The notes: generated by a model not told the origin, from the sequence alone. Positions 17,069 through 27,529 are shown, numbered from the stretch's first letter. The stretch: 64,000 nucleotides of DNA from Rhizobium acidisoli (GCF_002531755.2 NZ_CP034998.1:2170001-2234000); one strand, 5' to 3'. Translations and numbers: made by a program.

Positions 17069-18019
17069 TCAAGCGCGAAGCAGCGCCTCGCGGATAAGGT
17101 CGATGACTTTCTCCGACTCGATGCCGGTGCAGACGATCTGGCTCGGCAGGCCATCCCAGTCGCCCGGCGGGAAACGGCGACCGTCCGGCTTGACGATTGT
17201 CTGGCCGTCGGCAATGCCGCCGCAGACGACGCGCACCGCACCCGATATCGACGAGAACAGTTCCGGCGCCACGACATAGACCGCAGCGCAGCTGTCATGC
17301 ACCATCATGCCGTCTTCGACCGCGTGCTTGTAGAAATCGATGTAGGACTGCGACAGGGCGTCGAGCAGCTTTACCGCCCCGTCGCCCTTGGCGGCCATCT
17401 CGCCGAGATAGCTGCGGCTCATCGTGGTGATCGAGGTGACGTCGAGGCCGATGACGGCGACCTTCCAGGGCGCGGTCATGACGATGTCGGCCGCTTCGGG
17501 ATCGCCGTGGATATTGGCTTCGGCGACCGGCGAGACATTGCCCGGCACATAGAAATTGCCGCCCATGATGACGACATCCTTGACCAGGCCCGCAATCTCC
17601 GGGTCTTCCTTCAGCGCCCGCGCCAGATTGGTCATCCGCCCGACAGCGACAAGCCGCACCTCGCCGGGGTTGGCGCGGACCATGTCGATGATGAAGCGAT
17701 GCGCTGGGCGCGGATCAAGCGGCAGATCGATCATCTCCGGCACTTCGATATCGCCGAGACCGTTGTCGCCATGCACCATCGCCGGCCATTCCCGCTCGGC
17801 GCGCGAGGGGTCGATGGTGACGCTGGCGCCTTTGGCAACCGGCGCTGCGATATCCCATTCGCGCTTGAGGAAAAGCGCATTGCGGGTTGTCGTCTCAACC
17901 GAGGCATTGCCGAAAACGGTGGTGATGCCGATCAGATCGATTTCGGGATGGCGGTGCAGGAAAAGAAGCGCCATGGCGTCATCGACGCCCGGATCCGTGT
18001 CATAAATGACCTTGTGCAT
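17069..18019 (-). CDS. Inosine-uridine-type nucleoside hydrolase
   Basis: The 316-residue cytosolic enzyme hydrolyses the N-glycosidic bond of ribonucleosides. The calcium-binding N-terminal YDTDPGVDDAMALLFL is diagnostic, and VAVGRMTNLARAL and VVIMGGNFYVPGN are further IUNH blocks. HDSCAAVYVV near residue 240 provides the catalytic His region. It sits between cobalamin genes, with a plausible but unproven link to nucleoside salvage. It has its own terminator. Confidence 0.9.
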   Translation of the reverse strand: MHKVIYDTDPGVDDAMALLFLHRHPEIDLIGITTVFGNASVETTTRNALFLKREWDIAAPVAKGASVTIDPSRAEREWPAMVHGDNGLGDIEVPEMIDLPLDPRPAHRFIIDMVRANPGEVRLVAVGRMTNLARALKEDPEIAGLVKDVVIMGGNFYVPGNVSPVAEANIHGDPEAADIVMTAPWKVAVIGLDVTSITTMSRSYLGEMAAKGDGAVKLLDALSQSYIDFYKHAVEDGMMVHDSCAAVYVVAPELFSSISGAVRVVCGGIADGQTIVKPDGRRFPPGDWDGLPSQIVCTGIESEKVIDLIREALLRA

Positions 18020-18088
18020 GGAATATCCTTTGTATGTAAACCGCGAGCTGCCGGACGGCGCCGCGAATTGCCGCCACCATAACGCCCG

Positions 18089-18508
18089 TCAGTCTTTCTG
18101 CAACCCGATGCGGGCAATCGCCGCCGTCGCATGCGCGGATTTGATCTTGCCGAGCAGGAGTTCCGCATCCGGGCCAATGGCCGCAAGTGCCGCCGATTCC
18201 GCCACGCCATGACAGCCGACGCGGGCAAAGACGATCTCCGAGGGATTTTTGAGCCGCGGCGTTTCCGCTTCCAGCCGCGGCGCATCGAAGAACAACGCGG
18301 GCACGGAAAAATGCTCGACAACGGTAAGGATTGCCGCCTCCTGCCTGCGGCTGTCGATGGAAGCGATGGCAGCAAGCTCCGCCACGCCGATACCGGCCGC
18401 ATCGAGGGCCGCGATCGCCAGCGCCAGAACCTCAGCAGAGGGCGTCCCGCGCTCGCAACCGAGCCCGAGCACGTGGCGCCGTGCCGTATCGGAGAAAATA
18501 TCACTCAT
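18089..18508 (-). CDS. cobE: Cobalamin biosynthesis protein CobE (CbiG C-terminal-like)
   Basis: The 139-residue protein starts MSDIFSDTARRHVLGLGCER. It has the CobE/GbiG-C pattern with GLGCERGTP, ASIDSRRQEAAIL, HFSVPALFFDAPRLE and RVGCHGVAESAAL. CobE is required in the aerobic pathway, though its exact biochemical step is unsettled. The ATG at 18508 is chosen over the longer frame because it gives the family N-terminus. Confidence 0.85.
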   Translation of the reverse strand: MSDIFSDTARRHVLGLGCERGTPSAEVLALAIAALDAAGIGVAELAAIASIDSRRQEAAILTVVEHFSVPALFFDAPRLEAETPRLKNPSEIVFARVGCHGVAESAALAAIGPDAELLLGKIKSAHATAAIARIGLQKD

Positions 18509-18543
18509 GGAAGCCGTCGAATGCGCCCTGCCGTGTCTCACAA

Positions 18544-18584
18544 GATGATGCCGTCGGAAAACCGCTCCTGCTTATCGGCATCAT
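18544..18584. repeat. Rhizobial intergenic palindrome
   Basis: GATGATGCCG and CGGCATCAT flank a short core with AAAACCGC. It lies in the divergent region between cobE and the TauE/SafE gene and matches the common rhizobial palindrome type seen elsewhere in the window. Confidence 0.55.
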
Positions 18585-18616
18585 GCTCTGGCAGCCATTG
18601 CAGCTTGGGATGGGAA

Positions 18617-19441
18617 ATGCAACAAAGCCACCCGAAAGCTCTCCGGAATACCGTCTTGCCTGACATTGCTCCTCATCTGCTTCTGCTGCTCTGCGCGGCT
18701 GCCTTCTTTGCCGGTTTCGTCGATTCGATCGCCGGCGGCGGCGGCCTCATCAGCGTTCCCGCCATGCTGATTGCCGGCATTCCGCCGCTGCAGACGCTCG
18801 GCACCAACAAGGTGCAGTCGATCTTCGGCGCCGCCTCGGCAACGCTCGCTTATGCCCGCAAGGGCCACGTGCAGCTTCGCGAACAATTGCCGATGGCGCT
18901 GATGGCGGTCATGGGCGGGGCGCTCGGCGCCGCTCTTGCCACGATCGTGCCCGGACAAGTGCTGCAGGCGATCATGCCGGTGTTGCTGCTGTCGATCGCG
19001 ATCTTCTTTGCCGTCAAGCCGAACCTCAACGACGTCGATACCCATCGCCGGATCACGCCCTTCGCCTTCGGTCTGACACTGGTCCCGGCTATCGGCCTCT
19101 ATGACGGTGTCTTCGGCCCCGGCACCGGTTCCTTCTTCATGCTTGCCTTCGTCACCCTCGCCGGCTTCGGCGTGCTGAAGGCGACGGCGCACACCAAGCT
19201 TCTCAATCTCGGCTCGAATTTCGGCGCCCTGATCGTCTTCGCAAGTTTCGGCGCAATACTGTGGAAGATCGGTCTGTTAATGGGCATCTGCCAATTCCTC
19301 GGCGCGCAGCTGGGCTCGCGGCTCGCCATGCGCATCGGCGCAAAGCTCATCAAGCCGCTGCTCGTCATCGTCTGCGTCGCCCTCGCGATCAAACTGCTCG
19401 CCGATCCGGCAAATCCACTGCGGGTCTGGCTCGGCGTTTAG
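18617..19441 (+). CDS. TauE/SafE-family membrane permease
   Basis: The 274-residue polytopic protein has the TauE/SafE signature AAFFAGFVDSIAGGGGLISV in the first transmembrane helix and the second-half repeat GLYDGVFGPGTGSFFMLAF. Eight or so hydrophobic helices are evident. The family exports sulfite or organosulfonates or other anions; the substrate is unknown here. The ATG at 18617 is preceded by a GGGA-rich stretch. A TTG at 18656 is an alternative start. Confidence 0.85.
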   Translation: MQQSHPKALRNTVLPDIAPHLLLLLCAAAFFAGFVDSIAGGGGLISVPAMLIAGIPPLQTLGTNKVQSIFGAASATLAYARKGHVQLREQLPMALMAVMGGALGAALATIVPGQVLQAIMPVLLLSIAIFFAVKPNLNDVDTHRRITPFAFGLTLVPAIGLYDGVFGPGTGSFFMLAFVTLAGFGVLKATAHTKLLNLGSNFGALIVFASFGAILWKIGLLMGICQFLGAQLGSRLAMRIGAKLIKPLLVIVCVALAIKLLADPANPLRVWLGV

Positions 19442-19550
19442 CCTAAATATTTGACCGCCTCCATTACCTCTGACGTAATTGATAGGCCGCATCGCCTTGC
19501 CCCATGATCGCGCTGCCTGGAATGGACGGGCGATCAAAAGGAGATGACCG

Positions 19551-19916
19551 ATGAACGATGCAAACAGCAATGCCGAGCGCTACCTCGCCGTCTGGAACGA
19601 GACGGATGCGGCTCGCCGCCGCGCTCTCATCGCCGAGAGCTGGGCGGAAGCCGCAACCTACATCGACCCGCTGATGCGCGGTGAAGGCCACGAGCAGATC
19701 AATTCGCTGGTGGAGGCCGTGCAGAACCGCTTCCCCGGTTTCCGTTTCGAACTGATCGGCACGGCTGACGGCTATGGCGACAATCTGCGTTTCTCCTGGG
19801 GCCTCGGGCCGGCCAATGGCGAAGCACTGATCAAGGGCACGGATTTTGCCGAACTCGAGGGTGGCAAGCTGAAATCCGTCCGGGGCTTCATCGACCAACT
19901 GCCGGAAGCCGCCTGA
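19551..19916 (+). CDS. NTF2-like (SnoaL-type) protein
   Basis: The 121-residue protein has the cone-shaped NTF2-like fold pattern: AERYLAVWNETDAARRRALI, a TYIDPLMRGEGHEQI strand and loop, and FRFELIGTADGYGDNLRFSW. These proteins bind or isomerise small molecules; no reaction can be named. AAAGGAGAT precedes the ATG. Its stop overlaps the start of the XRE regulator gene, which may therefore regulate it. Confidence 0.8.
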   Translation: MNDANSNAERYLAVWNETDAARRRALIAESWAEAATYIDPLMRGEGHEQINSLVEAVQNRFPGFRFELIGTADGYGDNLRFSWGLGPANGEALIKGTDFAELEGGKLKSVRGFIDQLPEAA

Positions 19917-20710
19917 TGGCGCCGACCGCCCGTCCTCTTGGAGATCATCTGCGCGAATGGCGCCAGCGCCGCCGGATGAGCCAGCTCGACCTGGCGCTGG
20001 AGGCCGATATCTCGCAGCGGCATCTGTGCTTCATCGAGAGCGGGCGCGCGACCCCGAGCCGCGACATGCTGCTGCATCTTGCCGAACGCCTTGGCGTGCC
20101 GCTCCGCGACCGGAACCCGCTGTTGCTCGCAGCGGGTTTCGCCCCCGTCTTTACCGAGCGCGCACTCGACGATCCCGCCTTGGAACCGGCGCGCCGCGCC
20201 ATCGACATGGTGTTGAAAGCTCATCAGCCTTTCCCGGCGCTCGCGATCGACCGCCACTGGACGCTGGTTGCCGCCAATGCGGCGCTGGCGCCGCTCATCT
20301 CGGGCATTGCCGATCCGTCGCTGCTGGAACCGCCGGTCAATGTGCTGCGCCTCAGCCTGCACCCGCAAGGACTGGCGCCCCGCATCGCAAACCTCCCGGA
20401 ATGGCGCGCCCACCTTATCGACCGGCTGCGCCAGCAAGTATCGGCCTCGGGCGATCCGGTATTGGAAAGGCTGCTGAAAGAACTGCTGTCCTATCCGGTG
20501 CCCGAAGCGGCGAACGACGCGCATACCGACCACGCCGGCATCGCCATTCCGCTGAAGCTTTCGACCAAGGCCGGCCTGCTATCCCTGATCTCGACGACCA
20601 CGGTCTTCGGCACGCCCGTCGACATCACTCTGTCGGAACTGGCCGTGGAATCCTTCTTCCCGGCGGATGAGGAAACAGCCGCGATCCTGCGCAGCCTTTC
20701 CCTCAACTGA
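19916..20710 (+). CDS. XRE-family regulator with MmyB-like ligand-binding domain
   Basis: The 264-residue protein has an N-terminal Cro/C1 HTH (about residues 8-65: LREWRQRRRMSQLDLALEAD, ISQRHLCFIESGRATPSRDM). A MmyB-like PAS-fold ligand-binding domain follows, seen in PFPALAIDRHWTLVAANAAL and LKLSTKAGLLSLISTTTVFG. It is translationally coupled (overlapping stop/start) to the NTF2-like gene. Ligand unknown; fatty-acid-like ligands are reported for the family. Confidence 0.85.
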   Translation: MAPTARPLGDHLREWRQRRRMSQLDLALEADISQRHLCFIESGRATPSRDMLLHLAERLGVPLRDRNPLLLAAGFAPVFTERALDDPALEPARRAIDMVLKAHQPFPALAIDRHWTLVAANAALAPLISGIADPSLLEPPVNVLRLSLHPQGLAPRIANLPEWRAHLIDRLRQQVSASGDPVLERLLKELLSYPVPEAANDAHTDHAGIAIPLKLSTKAGLLSLISTTTVFGTPVDITLSELAVESFFPADEETAAILRSLSLN

Positions 20711-20740
20711 GGCCCAGAGCAATTCCAAGCTGAAATCGCT

Positions 20741-21376
20741 CTAGAATTCAACCCCAGGCTGGCCCTTGATGCCGGAGCGGAAGGGATGTTTGACAAGCTC
20801 CATCTCGGTGACCAGATCGGCGATCCCGATCAGTTCTTCCCTAGCGTTGCGCCCCGTCAGCACGACATGCGTCATGGCGGGCTTCTCGGCCGTCAGGAAG
20901 GCGACGACTTCGTTGATATCGAGATAGTCGTAGCGCAGCGCGATGTTGATCTCGTCCAGCAGCACCATGGAATTGCGCTCGTCGCGGATCAGCTCCTTGG
21001 CCTTTTCCCAGGCCGCCGAGGCGGCGGCAACGTCGCGGGCGCGGTCCTGCGTTTCCCAGGTGAACCCCTCACCCATGGTGTGGAACTGGCAGAGATCGGA
21101 GAAATGCTTCTCGATCAGATCGCGCTCGCCGGTCCACATCGCGCCCTTGATGAACTGCACGACGGCCGAGGGTTTACCATGGGCGATGTGGCGGAAGATC
21201 ATGCCGAAGGCGGCGGATGATTTGCCCTTGCCCTTGCCGGTATGGACGATGATCAGCCCCTTGCCATCGGTCTTGGTCGCCATGATCTTGTCGCGCGCGG
21301 CCTTCTTCTTCGCCATCTTCTCGGCGTGGCGCGCATCGTCCTTGCCCGTTTCGTTGTCCGGGATTTCGTCGCTCAT
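20741..21376 (-). CDS. cobO: Cob(I)yrinic acid a,c-diamide adenosyltransferase
   Basis: The 211-residue CobA/CobO/BtuR-type enzyme adenosylates the cobalt of corrinoids with ATP. The P-loop HTGKGKGKSSAAFGMIFRH is diagnostic, and SMVLLDEINIALRYDYLD and HVVLTGRNAREELI follow. The lysine-rich N-terminus is typical of alpha-proteobacterial CobO. It overlaps the cobN stop by 4 nt and ends the cobPWNO operon. Confidence 0.93.
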   Translation of the reverse strand: MSDEIPDNETGKDDARHAEKMAKKKAARDKIMATKTDGKGLIIVHTGKGKGKSSAAFGMIFRHIAHGKPSAVVQFIKGAMWTGERDLIEKHFSDLCQFHTMGEGFTWETQDRARDVAAASAAWEKAKELIRDERNSMVLLDEINIALRYDYLDINEVVAFLTAEKPAMTHVVLTGRNAREELIGIADLVTEMELVKHPFRSGIKGQPGVEF

Positions 21377-24300
21377 CGGTTCACCTCATTCTGTTGGATG
21401 GCCAGGTCGAACCGGGCCGAATTACTGCGCGGCGTCCAAAGGCTGCGGTCTATCGCCTCGCGCAGCCGAGCCGCCATTTCGTCGAATGCCGCCGGGTTCT
21501 TTTCCACCATGAAGGCGCGCACGGTGGGATCGGTGACGAAAGCCTGGTAGACCGCCTCGAAATGATGCGCGCCGACCGCACCCGTCGTCGCCGCGAAAGC
21601 AAAGAGATAATCGACGGTGGCGGCGATCTCGGCCGCACCCTTGTAGCCGTGGCGCATGACGCCCGAAATCCATTTCGGATTGACGACGCGCCCGCGCACG
21701 ACGCGGCCGATCTCTTCCTCCAGCGAACGGATCACCGGCCGTTCCGGCCTCGAATGATCATTATGATAGATCGAGGGGCGCGCGCCGCTGAGCGCCTCGG
21801 CCGCCGCCGCCATACCGCCCTCGAACTGGTAATAGTCGTCGCTGTCGAGCAGATCGTGCTCGCGATTGTCCTGGTTCTGAACGACGGCCTGCACCGAGCG
21901 CAGCCGCTCTTCGAACAGGCCGCGTTCGGCCTTGCCCTCCTCGCCGGCGCCATAGGCATAGCTGCCCCAGACGAGATAGGCTTCGGCAAGATCGGTGCGC
22001 CGCTCCCAACCCTTTTCGTCGATCAGCGCCTGCAATCCGGCGCCGTAGGCGCCGGGCTTCGAGCCGAAGACCCTATAACCTGCCCGGCGTTTCGCCGCGG
22101 CGGCGTCGAGACCGGCGGCTGCAAGCCTTGCCGCCTCGCCGCGCATGCGCGCTGCAATCGGATTGTCGGCCTCGTCCTCGTCAAGCGCGCCGACAGCGCG
22201 GACCGCCTTGTCGAACAGGGCGATCTGCTCGGGAAAAGCGTCGCGGAAGAAGCCGGAGATGCGGAGTGTCACGTCGACACGCGGCCGCCCAAGCATGGCT
22301 TGCGGTATGATCTCATAGCCGGTGACGCGGCGCGAACTCATATCCCAAAGCGGCTTGACACCGATCAGCGCCAGCGCCTGGGCGATATCGTCGCCGCCGG
22401 TGCGCATATTCGACGTTCCCCATGCCGTCAGCCCAAGGGAAACCGGCCATTCGCCGTGATCCTGCACATAGCGGCGCACCAGCAGTTCGGCGGATTTCTT
22501 GCCGAGTTCGTAAGCGGCCGGCGTCGGCACCGCGCGGCTGTCGACCGAATAAAAATTGCGGCCCGTCGGCAGTACATCGGGCCGCCCGCGGGTCGGCGCA
22601 CCCGACGGGCCAGGTGCGACGAAGCGGCCGTCGAGGCCGGCAAGCAGGCCGGATATTTCCGCCGGGCCGCAGGCAAGGATCGAAGGCTTGAGACGGGTCT
22701 CGATCTCGGAGAGTACCGCCTGCGTCGCCGTCCATTCCGCGGGGCAGGCAATCTCGCTGGAGACCAGCTTGGCCGCCAGCAGTTCGACGCGCTCGACGGT
22801 GTCGCCGTTGGTGCGCCAGGGTGCATCGAGAACGTCGGCGAGTATTGCGGGACGCGTTCCGGTCCACGGGGCGGCCATGTCGCAGTCGAGGGGGTCGAAC
22901 GTGGAATTACCCCCCTCTGTCCTGCCGGACATCTCCCCCACAAGGGGGGAGATCGGCAACGAGTAAGACAATCGCTCTATATCGATTGTTTGGGGAGGCC
23001 GGTGCTCCGATTCAATCTCCCCCCTTGTGGGGGAGATGTCCGGCAGGACAGAGGGGGGTGCCCCAGGCACATTGCCCACCCCCGCATCCTCAGCAATCGC
23101 CCGCTGCAAACTCGCATCACCGCCTTCACCCAGCCCGCGCGGCACCCGCGCCAGCGCCACGGTCAAATCCGTCAGCAGCCGCCCCTCCGGCGACACGCCG
23201 AACACATGCAACCCATCGCGGATCTGCATTTCCTTGAGGTCGCAGAGATAGGCGTCGAGTTTCTTCAGCGCGTCGCCTTCGCTTTCGCCGCTCTTTATGC
23301 CGGCATCCCGGTCGAGGCCGATATCGGTCACGAGATCGAGGATCTGCCGGCTGAGCAGGCGGATGCGGCGGGGATCGCCGCCGGAGGCCTCGTAATATTC
23401 GTCGACCAGCGCTTCCAGATCCTTGAGCGGCCCGTAGCTCTCCGCTCGCGTCAAAGGCGGCGTCAGATGATCGATGATGACGGCTGCCGTCCGGCGCTTG
23501 GCCTGCGTGCCCTCGCCCGGATCGTTGACGATGAAGGGATAGAGATGCGGTAGCGGCCCGAGGATCGCCTCGGGATAACACTCTTCCGACAGCGCCAGCG
23601 CCTTGCCCGGCAGCCATTCGAGATTGCCGTGTTTGCCCATGTGGATGACGGCATCGGCGCCGAACTCGCGCCGCAGGAAAGCATAAAAGGCAAGATAACC
23701 GTGCGGCGGCACGAGATCCGGCGAATGATAGCTCTCCTTCGGATCGATATTGTAACCGCGCGCCGGCTGAATGCCGACGAGGACGCTGCCGAAGCGGGCG
23801 AAAGGCAGGGCGAAGACGCCGTCGAGAAAATACGGATCGTTCTCGGGATCGCCCCAGCGGGCCCTCACCTCATCCTGAATCTTATTGGGAAGAGTGTCCA
23901 GGAAGCCGTTGTAGAGACTCAGGGAAAGGGTCTCGCGAATGACCCTGCCGTCATGGCCTGAATTGGTCGGCCCTTGCATCAGATGCCGGATCAGCGCGTC
24001 GCCATCGGCCGGAATATCGGCGAGCGGATAACCCGCTGCCGCCATCGCCCGCAGCACCTCGATGCTGCCGGCCGGCGTATCCAGGCCGACCCCGTTGCCG
24101 AGCCGGCCGTCGCGGTTCGGATAGTTCGCCATCACGAGCGCGATGCGCCGGTCGCGAGCCGGAGTGGCGCGTATCCGCGCCCAGTTGGCGGCGAGTTCCG
24201 CCGTATAGCGTATCCGGTCGGCGTCTGGTTCGCTGGCGACGATGTTGGTCTCGACGGCAGCATCGTAACGCGCCGCCGTCTTGAAGGAGACCGCCCGCGC

Positions 24301-25550
24301 CAGCACCCGGCCGTCGACTTCGGGCAGCGCCACGTTCATGCCGAGATCGCGTGCCGACAGGCCTTGCGACGAAGTTGCCCACGCCTCCCGCGACGAGGCC
24401 GACAGGATCGCCTGCAGTACCACCGCCCCGTTCGCCTCCAGCACCGTCGGCTGCCGATCCGCGCCCGGCGCGGAGACCGCAAAGCCCGTCGTGTTGATGA
24501 CGACATCGGGTTTCAGCGCCGAAAACACGCTTTCGAGAATGCCTGTGGAAACCGGGTCCTTGAGGCTATAGGCAAAGACCGGCAGCGGCCGGAGGCCTTG
24601 CGCCTGCAAGGCGTCGATCAGCGCCTCGATCGGCTTGGTCTCGCCGCTCTGCACGAGGGCGCGGTAGAAGCTGATGGCGACGATGGGGGAAATCTTAGGT
24701 TCGAATCCCGCCTCTTCCGTCGAGCTTGGGGTACCCCCCTCTGTCCTGCCGGACATCTCCCCCACAAGGGGGAGATCGGCAAGTCGCCTGGGCTTCCAAC
24801 AAATGAAACGCGTGAAGATGCCGCACTTCCGGAAGAGACAGAGCGAGGCCTCTCATCCCTGATCTCCCCCCGTGTGGGGGGTCCGAAGGACGGGTCGAGA
24901 CCCGCGGCTCGACCCCGGTAGTCCGGCAGGACAGAGGGGGGTATCGCGGCCTCAGCTGACGACGGCGCGGTCACCTGTCGCCACTCCTCGACCCCGACCA
25001 GCCCCCGCCCCGGCCACCAGATGCCGGCTTTCATCAACGGTACTGCCGGCGCCGGCTTTTCCGCACCCGACAGCATCACCCCGGCATAATCGAGAAAGGC
25101 GCGCGCATTGGCATCGCCGCCCTCGATCAGATAGGCCCAGAGTGCATCGAGATCGTCAGCTGCGATGTTCGAGAAGGGTACCAACCCTGCATCCGGCCTG
25201 GCGTCACCCGGCAGCACCGCAATCTGCGCGCCGGCGCGGGAGGCTGCCGCATGCAGCGCCTCCAGCGCGTAGCGGAAATAGCTGGCGCCGCCGAGCGCAC
25301 GGACGATGATGAGCTTGGCGTGCCGCGCCGTGCGCTCGACGTAGGTATCGACCGACATCGGATGCTTGAGGCTCATCAGGCTGGCGAGCCGCAGCGAATG
25401 CGGCCCACCGCAGGCGCGATGGGCGGTCGCGATCGCCGCGAGCTCGCTGTCGGCGGCCGACAGGAACAGGATATCGCCCGGCGTCTGACCGAGATCGATT
25501 GCCTCTTCGCCGTCGCTGATCGTACCCTGCTGGGCCAGAAGCAGATGCAT
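21373..25550 (-). CDS. cobN: Cobaltochelatase subunit CobN, frameshifted and carrying two repeat insertions
   Basis: CobN is the large ATP-dependent subunit inserting cobalt into hydrogenobyrinic acid a,c-diamide. The N-terminal part (MHLLLAQQGTISDGEEAIDL and the following ~220 residues) reads from 25550. The remainder (ISPIVAISFYRALVQSGETK, GPTNSGHDGRVIRETLSLS, AVIHMGKHGNLEWLPGKALA) reads in another frame down to 21373. The frame change falls in a G-run at 24768-24772 inside a palindromic repeat; the second repeat copy has one more G. A second insertion at 22909-23059 stays in frame and adds about 50 residues. If the shift is real the protein is split; if it is an assembly error, one protein of about 1390 residues results. 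Confidence 0.85.
22909..23059. repeat. Palindromic repeat (MITE/RIME-like) inserted in cobN, in frame
   Basis: Arms of about 45 bp, beginning ACCCCCCTCTGTCCTGCC and ending in the inverse complement, flank a roughly 55-bp core. The minus-strand reading frame of cobN continues through, encoding PPSVLPDISPTRGEI and LPISPLVGEMSGRTEGG, which have no counterpart in the CobN family. Confidence 0.8.
24733..24943. repeat. Second, larger copy of the cobN palindromic repeat, with frameshift
   Basis: The left arm matches the copy at 22909 almost exactly but has five instead of six G residues at 24768-24772. The right arm is interrupted after GTGTGGGGGG by about 40 bp that themselves form a GGGTCGAG/CTCGACCC hairpin. 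On the minus strand both arms are read in cobN frames, and the missing base shifts the frame. Confidence 0.8.
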
Positions 25551-25554
25551 GGGC

Positions 25555-26604
25555 TTACGCCAGCGCCTCGATTGCCGCCTTCACCGCACCCTGATCCATC
25601 TCATGCAGGCCGATGACGACGAGGCGCGTGCCGCGCTTTTCCCCAGGCGCCCAGGCGCGATCGAAATAGTGGTCGATACGGCTGCCGACGGCCTGGAGCT
25701 GCAGGCGCATCGGCTTGCCCGAAACATCGACGAAGCCCTTGAGGCGCAGCACGTCATGGGCTGATATGATGCTCTTCAGCGCCTCGACAAAGCCGGCCGG
25801 ATCGGCAACGGGGCCGAGCTCAACGACGAAGCTGTCGAATTCGTCATGATCGTGCGGCGAGCCGTCCTCATGCTCCAGTTCGTGATGGGATTTGCGGTTG
25901 GCGATATCGTCCTCCGTGCCGATGCCGAGGCCGAGCAGGATGCCGGCCGGCACCTCGCCGTTTTTCGCCTCGATCATCACCGGCTTGCGCTGGGTGCGGG
26001 CGGCGACCTCGTCGCGCACCCGGCCAAGGCCGGCCACGTCGATCAGGTCGGTCTTGTTGAGCACGATGAGATCGGCGCAGGTGAGCTGGTCCTCGAACAG
26101 TTCCTCGATCGGGCTCTCGTGATCGAGCGATTGATCCTCGCTGCGCGCCGCCTCGACGGCATCATGGTCATCGGCGAAACGGCCGGCGGCGACAGCCGCG
26201 CTGTCGACCACCGTGATGACGCCGTCGACGGTCACCTGGGTGCGAATGTCAGGCCAGTTGAAGGCGGCGACCAGCGGCTGCGGCAGAGCGAGGCCCGAGG
26301 TTTCGATGACGATATGGTCGGGCCGCTGTTCGCGCTCCAGAAGCTTCGTCATCGTCGGAATGAAATCGTCGGCAACGGTGCAGCAGATGCAGCCATTGGT
26401 CAGCTCGATGATATCATCCTCGCTGCAGTTCTCCGCGCCGCAGCCCTTCAGCACCTCGCCGTCGACACCGAGATCGCCGAATTCATTGATGATCAGCGCG
26501 ATCTTTTTGCCGCCGGCATTGGTCAGCAGATTGCGGATCATCGTCGTCTTGCCGGCGCCGAGGAAGCCGGTGATGACGGTTGCGGGAATCTTTTGCTGGT
26601 TCAT
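25555..26604 (-). CDS. cobW: CobW GTP-dependent metallochaperone of the cobalamin pathway
   Basis: The 349-residue COG0523 GTPase has the P-loop GFLGAGKTTMIRNLL at residues about 13-27. It also has the metal-binding CICC motif in TNGCICCTVADDFIP, the NKTD guanine motif (LIVLNKTDLIDV) and a His/Asp-rich linker (HHELEHEDGSPHDHDEFD) before the C-terminal domain. It is thought to deliver cobalt to the CobNST chelatase. It lies between cobP and cobN with 4-nt gaps on both sides. Confidence 0.93.
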   Translation of the reverse strand: MNQQKIPATVITGFLGAGKTTMIRNLLTNAGGKKIALIINEFGDLGVDGEVLKGCGAENCSEDDIIELTNGCICCTVADDFIPTMTKLLEREQRPDHIVIETSGLALPQPLVAAFNWPDIRTQVTVDGVITVVDSAAVAAGRFADDHDAVEAARSEDQSLDHESPIEELFEDQLTCADLIVLNKTDLIDVAGLGRVRDEVAARTQRKPVMIEAKNGEVPAGILLGLGIGTEDDIANRKSHHELEHEDGSPHDHDEFDSFVVELGPVADPAGFVEALKSIISAHDVLRLKGFVDVSGKPMRLQLQAVGSRIDHYFDRAWAPGEKRGTRLVVIGLHEMDQGAVKAAIEALA

Positions 26605-26608
26605 GGAT

Positions 26609-27133
26609 TTAACCCTTCATTTTCAGCGGCAGGCCTGCCGCGATAAAATAGACTTCGGCGGCCTTTGCCGCGATCATCTGGTGGAGCCGGCCGGCATGAT
26701 CGCGAAAATCCCGCGCCATCCGATTGTCCGGCACGATGCCAAGGCCGACCTCGTTGGAAACGAAAACAAGCCGCGCCTTTGCCCGCGGCAAATAATCGGC
26801 GAGCGCCAAAAATTCTCCGGCCATATCGCGCTGCTCCATCATCAGATTGGTAACCCAGAGCGTCAGGCAGTCGATCAGCACGACGCGGTCCTCACCATCG
26901 ATGGCGGCGAGCTTGCCGACGAGATCGAGCGGCTCCTCATGCGTCGTCCATGATGGGCCGCGATCGGCCCTGTGTTGGGCAATGCGCGCCTGCATCTCCT
27001 CGTCCCAGGCCCGCCCGGTCGCGAGATAGTGGCGGTTGAGGCCGCTTGAAACCACGAGGGATTCGGCAAAGCGGGATTTGCCGGAGCGTGCGCCGCCGAG
27101 GATGAAGACTGTAGTGATCGGGCCAACCGTCAT
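26609..27133 (-). CDS. cobP: Adenosylcobinamide kinase/guanylyltransferase
   Basis: The 174-residue bifunctional enzyme (CobP/CobU) phosphorylates adenosylcobinamide and transfers GMP to it. The P-loop [16 protein letters not shown] is diagnostic, followed by [20 protein letters not shown] with the catalytic His and [15 protein letters not shown]. The start at the ATG giving [12 protein letters not shown] is chosen. The frame runs on upstream through a palindromic repeat that is clearly non-coding. It is the first gene of cobPWNO, under the riboswitch at 27530-27885. Confidence 0.92.
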   Translation of the reverse strand: MTVGPITTVFILGGARSGKSRFAESLVVSSGLNRHYLATGRAWDEEMQARIAQHRADRGPSWTTHEEPLDLVGKLAAIDGEDRVVLIDCLTLWVTNLMMEQRDMAGEFLALADYLPRAKARLVFVSNEVGLGIVPDNRMARDFRDHAGRLHQMIAAKAAEVYFIAAGLPLKMKG

Positions 27134-27173
27134 GTGAGCGCCGCCCTTTGGCAGGATAGGGCCCGCCGTGCCG

Positions 27174-27341
27174 CCCCCCTCATCCGACCCTTCGGGCCAC
27201 CTTCTCCCCGCTGGGGAGAAGAGGGAGCAAGCTTTTGTCTTTGACCGTCTCTCTGATCGCAGTGGCAGGAGAGGGACCGAGGCGTCGCCACGTACCTCTT
27301 CTCCCCATCGGGGAGAAGGTGGCGGCAGCCGGATGAGGGGG
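27174..27341. repeat. Palindromic repeat (MITE/RIME-like) in the cobP leader
   Basis: CCCCCTCATCCGACCC with a CTTCTCCCC hairpin at the left and GGGGAGAAGG with GCCGGATGAGGGGG at the right form an imperfect inverted repeat of about 170 bp. It lies between the cobalamin riboswitch and the cobP start. 27342-27529 holds nothing else recognised. Confidence 0.75.
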
Positions 27342-27529
27342 TGAGCGACGATAGAAGCGAATGCGCATAGCGCAAGCGAAGGACAATAAATTGCGAGCCG
27401 TATGGCCCCCTCGTCCAACCCGTTGCGCCATTGACCGCACCAAGCCATGCCGAATTCAATCGTTCAGCCAAAACAACCTCCGTGCTGGCAGCGGGTCTCT
27501 TGCCCAGGGTTGGGCTTTTCGCCCGGCAC

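Noticed and set aside
21394..23553. A 719-codon open frame antisense to cobN
   Set aside because: Arg/His/Gln-rich shadow of a GC-rich gene with no family pattern.
23951..24382. Short shadow frames in cobN
   Set aside because: Arg/Gly-rich translations without motifs, fully inside a well-recognised gene.
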